64,000 nucleotides of DNA. Origin: Budorcas taxicolor. Lineage: Eukaryota > Chordata > Mammalia > Artiodactyla > Bovidae. Of this stretch, positions 59,700 to 64,000 are shown piece by piece. Each line of letters starts with the position of its first letter. The stretch's first letter is position 1. Location of the stretch: NCBI RefSeq assembly GCF_023091745.1, contig NC_068920.1:120555622-120619621 (forward strand). The letters are read 5' to 3'. The notes under the pieces were generated by a model, which had not been told where the DNA came from, did not search any database, and saw nothing but the letters and a program-made list of their open reading frames with translations. A program made the position numbers and the translations under genes.

Positions 59700-60052
59700 G
59701 GTAGGGTTAGTGTGAGAGGTGCGGCGGGGGAGGTAATGATGATGGTGGCGGAGGAGGAAGGCGGGGGAGGGGGTGCTGGGCGCTGAGCGGCGGCTCTGGC
59801 AGGGTTTTGTAGGGTGGGGGACGGTCGCGGGGCTACTGCGTCCGGGAGGGGGCGGGCGTGAGGCGCGCTGTCCGCCTGAGGGGCTGCAGACCCCGGCTCC
59901 CGGGAGCGCCGCGGCTGGCTCGGCTGTTCCATGTGGCTCCAGCGGGGATGGAGGACTCGGTGGCGGCGGCGGCGGCTTCTCCTGCGGCGGCGACGGAGGA
60001 GCGGCGCTGAGGAGGGAACCGGGCCAGACTCAGCCCGACAGCGGGATTAGAG
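59700..60052 (+). other. EHBP1: Probable non-coding first exon of EHBP1
   Basis: Inferred. A transcript starting in the CpG island needs a donor to reach the acceptor at 60891. A plausible donor GAG/GTGTGAG falls at 60052/60053. Alternatives are AAG/GTGAAT at 60333/60334 and GAG/GTAGGG at 60628/60629. The 5' start is arbitrary within the promoter. Contains GGC-repeat-rich sequence (59960-60005). Confidence 0.4.
59948..60010 (+). CDS. Possible upstream ORF in EHBP1 exon 1 (20 codons)
   Basis: ATG at 59948 in a strong initiation context (G at -3, G at +4), followed by an Ala-rich frame of 20 codons (MEDSVAAAAASPAAATEERR) and TGA at 60008-60010. The Ala run comes from a GCG repeat. If this segment is in the mature leader, the frame could be translated and reduce initiation at the main ATG. 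No evidence of peptide function. It may simply be untranslated GC-rich leader. Confidence 0.3.
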   Translation: MEDSVAAAAASPAAATEERR

Positions 60053-60891
60053 GTGTGAGGAGGGGGCGGGAGTGGACGTGCTGCGGGGCCGGGGCTCGGG
60101 TACCGGGCTGGGGTCTTCTGGCATCGCCTGGGTGACAGGGACTGCGGCCGAGCCACCGCCTGCCTCCGCTGGGGGCAGGGGTCTGGGCTGTGTGCGGGAG
60201 GAGAGGAGGCTCCGGCGGACTGTTCCCTAAGGATGGGGGAGGGAAGCACCGCACCCCGCACCGTGCACTTGCCCCTTTGGTCACTGCTTCACGCCCAGGC
60301 AAGAGTTTCCATTTCCCTCCGGTTGGCAGCGAAGGTGAATGAGAGCCCAAGTGGCCTGGAGCCGGGACACTGCCCTCTCTCTCTCTTGAGATTTCCCTCC
60401 ACTCCTCTTTTCCCATCCGTTTCTCCCTCCGACTCAGCAGCAGCATTCTTCCCCTCTCCTTAATTTGCTCCACGCACTTATTTTAGGACTCAGAGCTATT
60501 AATTATCACCTGAAAAATAAAGTTTATTTTAAAATACTCCACTCCTTCCTCTGACTGGCGGTGGACATTAAGCAGCATCTCTAGACTTTCCCGCTCTGCT
60601 CGCCCTTCTGTGATGCTAGGAGAAGGAGGTAGGGCCCCGGCTTTCGCCTCTCAGTTGTTGTTGATGCTGATTACCTGATGTGTTGCTCCACGTCTGTGGT
60701 GTGAGTTGTAATTTCTTCCTTGGTGTCTTGCATCCTTGACGTTACTGGCTTTTGAGGTTAGTGTTTTGTTTCATTGTTTGAAAAACATGCTGGAGAACTG
60801 GGGTTGTCTGTTGCAGTGTTATCTGACGTGGGTGGTTAGTCACTTCTTCTGCTTCTCTTCTCATATTTTTTCTCTTTGTTTTGCTTTTCAG

Positions 60892-61296
60892 TCCTCCAGA
60901 ATACATATCATATAGCCCCCGAGGTGGAATGGTGATGTCTCCATGAGGGAACCTCCTCTCACTCATCCTGTCATGTGTGTCATACTCTTCTTGACTGGGC
61001 CATTCATCTAGGATGGGATTTACCCTGTGAAACAGGGAGAAGACTTTATGGACCCCAAACATCATTTCAAGTTGTAGTTGAGTTTTTTAAAGTACAGACA
61101 TATATGCAAAGCTCCTTTGCTTTGGACCTTCTGCTTTGTTAAAGCTGCTGTGTTGCTAACCGAGAACTGCTCCGCTGTTTTGACTGATCATCATGGCTTC
61201 AGTTTGGAAGAGACTACAGCGTGTGGGAAAACACGCATCCAAGTTCCAGTTTGTGGCCTCCTACCAGGAACTGATGGTTGAATGTACCAAGAAATG
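60892..61296 (+). other. EHBP1: EHBP1 exon carrying leader end and start codon
   Basis: Preceded by a pyrimidine-rich acceptor (TTTTTTCTCTTTGTTTTGCTTTTCAG, reported in pieces: TCTCTTTG, TTTTGC, TTTTCAG) ending at 60891, and followed by a consensus donor TG/GTAAGA at 61296/61297. No closer acceptor lies before the ATG at 61193, so about 300 bases of untranslated leader share this exon with the first 104 coding bases. The leader part has several ATGs (see findings). Confidence 0.65.
61193..61296 (+). CDS. EHBP1: EHBP1 first coding segment (partial, exon 5' part of gene)
   Basis: EHBP1 (EH domain-binding protein 1) links EHD-type and Rab8/Rab10-family membrane traffic to the actin cytoskeleton; the family protein has an N-terminal NT-C2 domain, a central calponin-homology domain and a C-terminal bMERB coiled-coil domain. 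Here 34 full codons and two bases of a Trp codon are present: MASVWKRLQRVGKHASKF, then QFVASYQELMVECTKK. These match the known N-terminus of the protein, the beginning of the NT-C2 domain. The ATG has C at -3 and G at +4, a moderate context; it is chosen because it gives the family N-terminus. The segment ends in phase 2 at a GTAAGA donor, so the Trp codon is completed in the next exon, beyond the window. Orientation agrees with the CpG-island promoter upstream. Identification is from recalled family sequence and I consider it firm. Confidence 0.9.
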
Positions 61297-61976
61297 GTAA
61301 GAGCGCCTGGGTGTAGAGTTTGCTGTGCTGTGGCCTAAACTCTGCTGCTTCTGACAGCAGATTTACCTTTCTGCAGTGCACAAGTGTGTAAAAGCTGGGC
61401 GGGGTGCAGATGACTCTCACAAGTACTATGGTGTGCACTGTTGCTGCTGGTACCATTCCTGTGGGTTTTCATTACTGCGCTTCAGTGTGGCTCAGAGGAC
61501 TGTTACTATGAGAGCACACTAAGTACAGCAGACTTGGTCTTGAGGTCTTGCATCATTAGTGTTAGGATAACTTTGATTTTTATAATTTTAAGATGTAAAA
61601 ATGGCTATTGAAATATTGCAAACATGCATATATTTTGATTAACACACATGTCTATGTTTCAATAGAGTTTTAATACAGAAATCTATTCTTGTAGGGTGGT
61701 GCTGATCTGTGTTTTTTTTTTCTTTTGCTTAAAATAAAGAATTTTTCATTATCTGATTAATAGAATGCCAGTCCGTACAACCTTAGAAATTTTTTTGTTA
61801 TATGCTTAGTCAGGCAACTGTATTTTATTTTAATTGCCTAATGAGATACATTTCTTGGCCAGACTTAAGGAAGCAATTAGTAGTGCTGGTCTATGATTTT
61901 CTGCTTTCACTTGAGCAAAGTAAACTTAGGGCATTCTTTTCACTGCCCTGAATGATAAGCCAGAAGAATTCTTATT

Positions 61977-62188
61977 GGGCTTCCCTTGTAGCTCAGCTGG
62001 TAAAGAATCTGCCTACAATGCAGGAGACCTGGGTTCGATCCCTGGGTTAGGAAGATCCCCTCGAGAAGGAAATGGCAACCCACTCCAGTATTCTTGCCTG
62101 GAGAATCCCATGGACAGAGAAGCCTGGCAGGCTACAGTCCACGGAGTCACAAAAATGTCAGACATGACATAGCGACTAAACTACTACT
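61977..62188 (+). mobile_element. Bov-tA SINE in the EHBP1 intron, with target-site duplication
   Basis: GGGCTTCCCTTGTAGCTCAG, GGTTCGATCCCTGGGTTAGG, then Bov-A body and ACTACTACT tail. Exact 9-base duplication ATTCTTATT at 61968-61976 and 62189-62197. Confidence 0.95.
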
Positions 62189-62644
62189 ATTCTTATTAGA
62201 GGAAAAAAGTTAATCTTAAGAAAATGGTACTTTGGGTTTTGATTTATTGTGGTGATTAAGCAGTATTACTGCAAAAATAAGTCCATTTCATTGTTCACAC
62301 AGACTGTAATCCCATGTCTGTATTAATTTCTCTTTTTATAAGATGAAAAACAACTTGCTCTACTCTAGAACTCTTAAAGCATATCTGAATATTTATTTGG
62401 AAACTAGTTTCCAAATGATTTTCTCTTAAACTTGTTAGAATGTTATGTGCAACTCAGGAAGTGCATGTACTGATTACCTACTTTATAGGTAGGTAGCTTT
62501 AGAGTTGAATATGAAATAATCCCCACCCTCAAGGAGTTCACCCTCAAGGAGTCTAGGGCAGTGACAGGTCATGTAAATGAAGTCTCTGTGATAGGTGCAA
62601 TAATATAATGTAGGGACAGATGTAGGGATCTTAATCTATCTCCA

Positions 62645-62820
62645 TCCCCTAACATATTCTTGGGGACAGGTTATTTACTCCTCTGAGATAATTTTCATAT
62701 TGAGAAAGGTAATAATGGTATCACTTCACAGAAAGGGTTATTGTGAAGATTAAATGAGTTAAGATATGTAAAATGCTTGGAACAATGTCAGGCACATAGT
62801 AAATGCTCAACAAATGCCGT
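62645..62820 (+). mobile_element. MIR SINE relic
   Basis: GGTTATTGTGAAGATTAAAT, GAGTTAAGATATGTAAAATG, CAGGCACATAGTAAATGCTC: the 3' half of MIR in sense orientation, fairly well preserved. Confidence 0.78.
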
Positions 62821-62864
62821 TTTTACTTACAAAGTTAGCAGAGAAGGAAGTAACTCTTTAAGGA

Positions 62865-63006
62865 TTCATGCATTGGAGAAGGAAATGGCAACCCACTCCA
62901 GTGTTCTTGCCTGGAGAATCCCAGGGACGGGGGAGCCTGGTGGGCTGCCGTCTGTGGGGTCGCACAGAGTCGGACACAGCTGAAGTGACTTAGCAGCAGC
63001 AGCAGT
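62865..63006 (+). mobile_element. Bov-A SINE monomer with (CAG)n tail
   Basis: GCATTGGAGAAGGAAATGGC, TTCTTGCCTGGAGAATCCCA, GTCGCACAGAGTCGGACACA, then TTAGCAGCAGCAGCAG. Confidence 0.93.
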
Positions 63007-63850
63007 AGGATATGGGATGACTTTCTGGGAGCTGAGCTGAGTTTTGAAAGGTTCATAATAATTGGCTAGGAAGCTAAAGGGGAAGAAATGAAGGATGTTC
63101 TAGATGAAGCAACTGCTTATGCAAAAGCATGGAGGTGTGTGGTATGCCGGAAGTTCATGCAGTGTAACTGGATTATGATGGGCCTTAAAGTGGGAGGAGT
63201 GCAGTGGGCTATGATGTTTTAGAGGCAGGCAGCGGTGAAGTGTTGTTATACATGCCTTGGACTTTATTCTTTGGGTGATGGAGAGAACTAAAAGGTTTTG
63301 AGCAGAAGAGACTTTAGGTTTGAAGAAAAGTGAAAGTGTTAGTGACTCGGTGTTGTCCATCTCTTTGCGAACCAATGGAGTGTGGCCCGCCAGGCTCCTC
63401 TGTCCATGGAATTCTCCAGGGAAGAATACTGGAATGGGTAGCCGGTCCCTTCTCCAGAGGATATTCCTAACCCAGGGGTTGAACCTGGGTCTCTGCGTTG
63501 CAGGTGGATTCTTTACCATCTGAGTCACCAGGGAATCCTGACTTTAGATTTTCATTCTGGAAAATCATTTGGATGACAGTGTGAGGTAAGGATCATAGTG
63601 GAAAGGGTAAGTGGAGGCTGTGACAGTAGGGTAGCTATTGCAATAGGTAAGGTGAGAGAAGAGGCTTAGACTAAGGCAGTGGCAGAGAAAGTGGGGAGAA
63701 CAGAGTAGAGGGACACTTAGGACACAAAATGGATAATACTTAATGGTCATTTCAGTATGGGTCTGAAAAGGATGAGGACGAGGGAAAGGGAAAGGTCTGA
63801 GTTGACACCCAAGTTTCTGGCTTGGAGGACTAGTGTACTACTAACTCAAC
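63007..63850 (+). mobile_element. Ancient mammalian repeat, interrupted by a SINE
   Basis: GGGAGCTGAGCTGAGTTTTG, TGGGCCTTAAAGTGGGAGGA, TTTATTCTTTGGGTGATGGA, and after the SINE AGGCTTAGACTAAGGCAGTG and CAAGTTTCTGGCTTGGAGGA follow the order of a widespread old mammalian repeat that I recognise but cannot name with certainty. Similar text occurs near 5130-5260 and, antisense, near 20480-20620. Confidence 0.4.
63322..63539 (-). mobile_element. Bov-tA SINE with target-site duplication
   Basis: Antisense copy: GAAAGTGTTAGTGACTCGGT, AGAATACTGGAATGGGTAGC, GGGGTTGAACCTGGGTCTCT, CCATCTGAGTCACCAGGGAA. Flanked by GACTTTAGGTTT (63310-63321) and GACTTTAGATTT (63540-63551). Confidence 0.94.
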
Positions 63851-64000
63851 TAGCAAATACATGAGGAAGTTCCTGATTACAAGTTATTCTCAACTTGGTC
63901 TTATACTGGGGGCATCAACTGTAAGATCGTTAAATTTGAATCTCTTTTCTTAAGGGAAATAGAACATATCAGGTGATTCTTTATTCACAACATGTGTTTC

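Larger units (their letters stand above)
59440..60240 (+). promoter_or_regulatory. EHBP1: CpG-island promoter of EHBP1
   Basis: Sharp shift from AT-rich DNA to a GC- and CpG-rich block, densest at about 59620-60200. Three CCAAT boxes lie at 59445-59449, 59595-59599 and 59662-59666, the last within CCAATGGCGGCGGGGCGG (CCAAT, a YY1-like ATGGCGGC and an Sp1-type GGGGCGG at 59673-59679). No TATA box is positioned for a single start site. This is a typical housekeeping-type promoter with dispersed initiation. It faces the downstream EHBP1 coding exon. Whether it is also used in the opposite direction cannot be told. Confidence 0.8.
61297..64000 (+). other. EHBP1: EHBP1 intron following the first coding exon (start only)
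   Basis: Opens with GTAAGAGCGCC and continues past the window end; no further exon was recognised. Contains the three SINEs, MIR and ancient repeat listed separately. Between them lies unassigned AT-rich sequence (about 61500-61960 and 62200-62640). Confidence 0.75.

Noticed and set aside
59609..60473. Several frames over 100 codons in both strands of the CpG island
   Set aside because: GC-rich DNA has few stops; composition is Pro/Ala/Gly/Arg low complexity and no family is recognisable. The region is better explained as promoter and leader.
62000..62060. tRNA-gene-like A and B boxes
   Set aside because: They belong to Bov-tA SINE heads; no cloverleaf with intact acceptor stem was seen here or at the other SINE heads.
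1..64000. CRISPR arrays, operons, prophage or other microbial systems
   Set aside because: None present. Spaced repeats here are dispersed mammalian transposable elements and microsatellites.

Overview
The window is nuclear DNA from a ruminant, almost certainly a bovid (cattle, sheep, goat or a relative). The evidence is the repeat content: many BovB (RTE-class) LINE copies, Bov-tA and Bov-A/Bov-A2 SINEs, cetartiodactyl CHR-type SINEs, artiodactyl L1, and older mammalian MIR, MaLR and hAT-like relics. The species cannot be resolved from these features. No prokaryotic, phage, plasmid or CRISPR feature was seen.

From 1 to about 59.4 kb I find no protein-coding gene. This reads as an intergenic desert built from retrotransposon insertions in AT-rich, otherwise unrecognised sequence. 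Long reading frames here are BovB reverse-transcriptase fragments (best at 22037-22909 on + and 28844-29851 on -), L1 ORF2 remnants (20690-21335, 31965-33165), or frames read through SINEs. Informative loci are: a BovB with an inverted 5' segment and a target-site duplication, sitting in an old LTR (7.4-9.1 kb); an L1 fragment joined to a BovB copy (20.7-23.0 kb); an ERV 3' end with polypurine tract and LTR (25.2-26.3 kb); a trinucleotide array (11.7-12.0 kb); a perfect 46-bp palindromic microsatellite (16.1 kb); nested insertions at 45-47 kb; and an LTR inserted inside a SINE (55.1-55.7 kb).

At 59.4-61.3 kb the character changes. A CpG island with three CCAAT boxes and GC boxes is followed by a splice-acceptor-led exon whose frame starts at 61193. 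Its 34 complete codons plus a split Trp codon match the N-terminus of EHBP1 (EH domain-binding protein 1), ending at a consensus donor at 61296/61297. The window therefore holds the promoter, probable non-coding first exon, first coding exon and start of the next intron of EHBP1 on the + strand. The leader contains several short upstream reading frames. The rest, to 64000, is intron with SINEs and ancient repeats.

I found no previously undescribed biological system. The observations worth checking concern retrotransposition mechanism (twin priming, template switching, head-only SINE copies) and the structure of the EHBP1 promoter and leader. Repeat-family names come from recognising consensus motifs by eye; most boundaries without an identified target-site duplication are good to about 10-20 bases.
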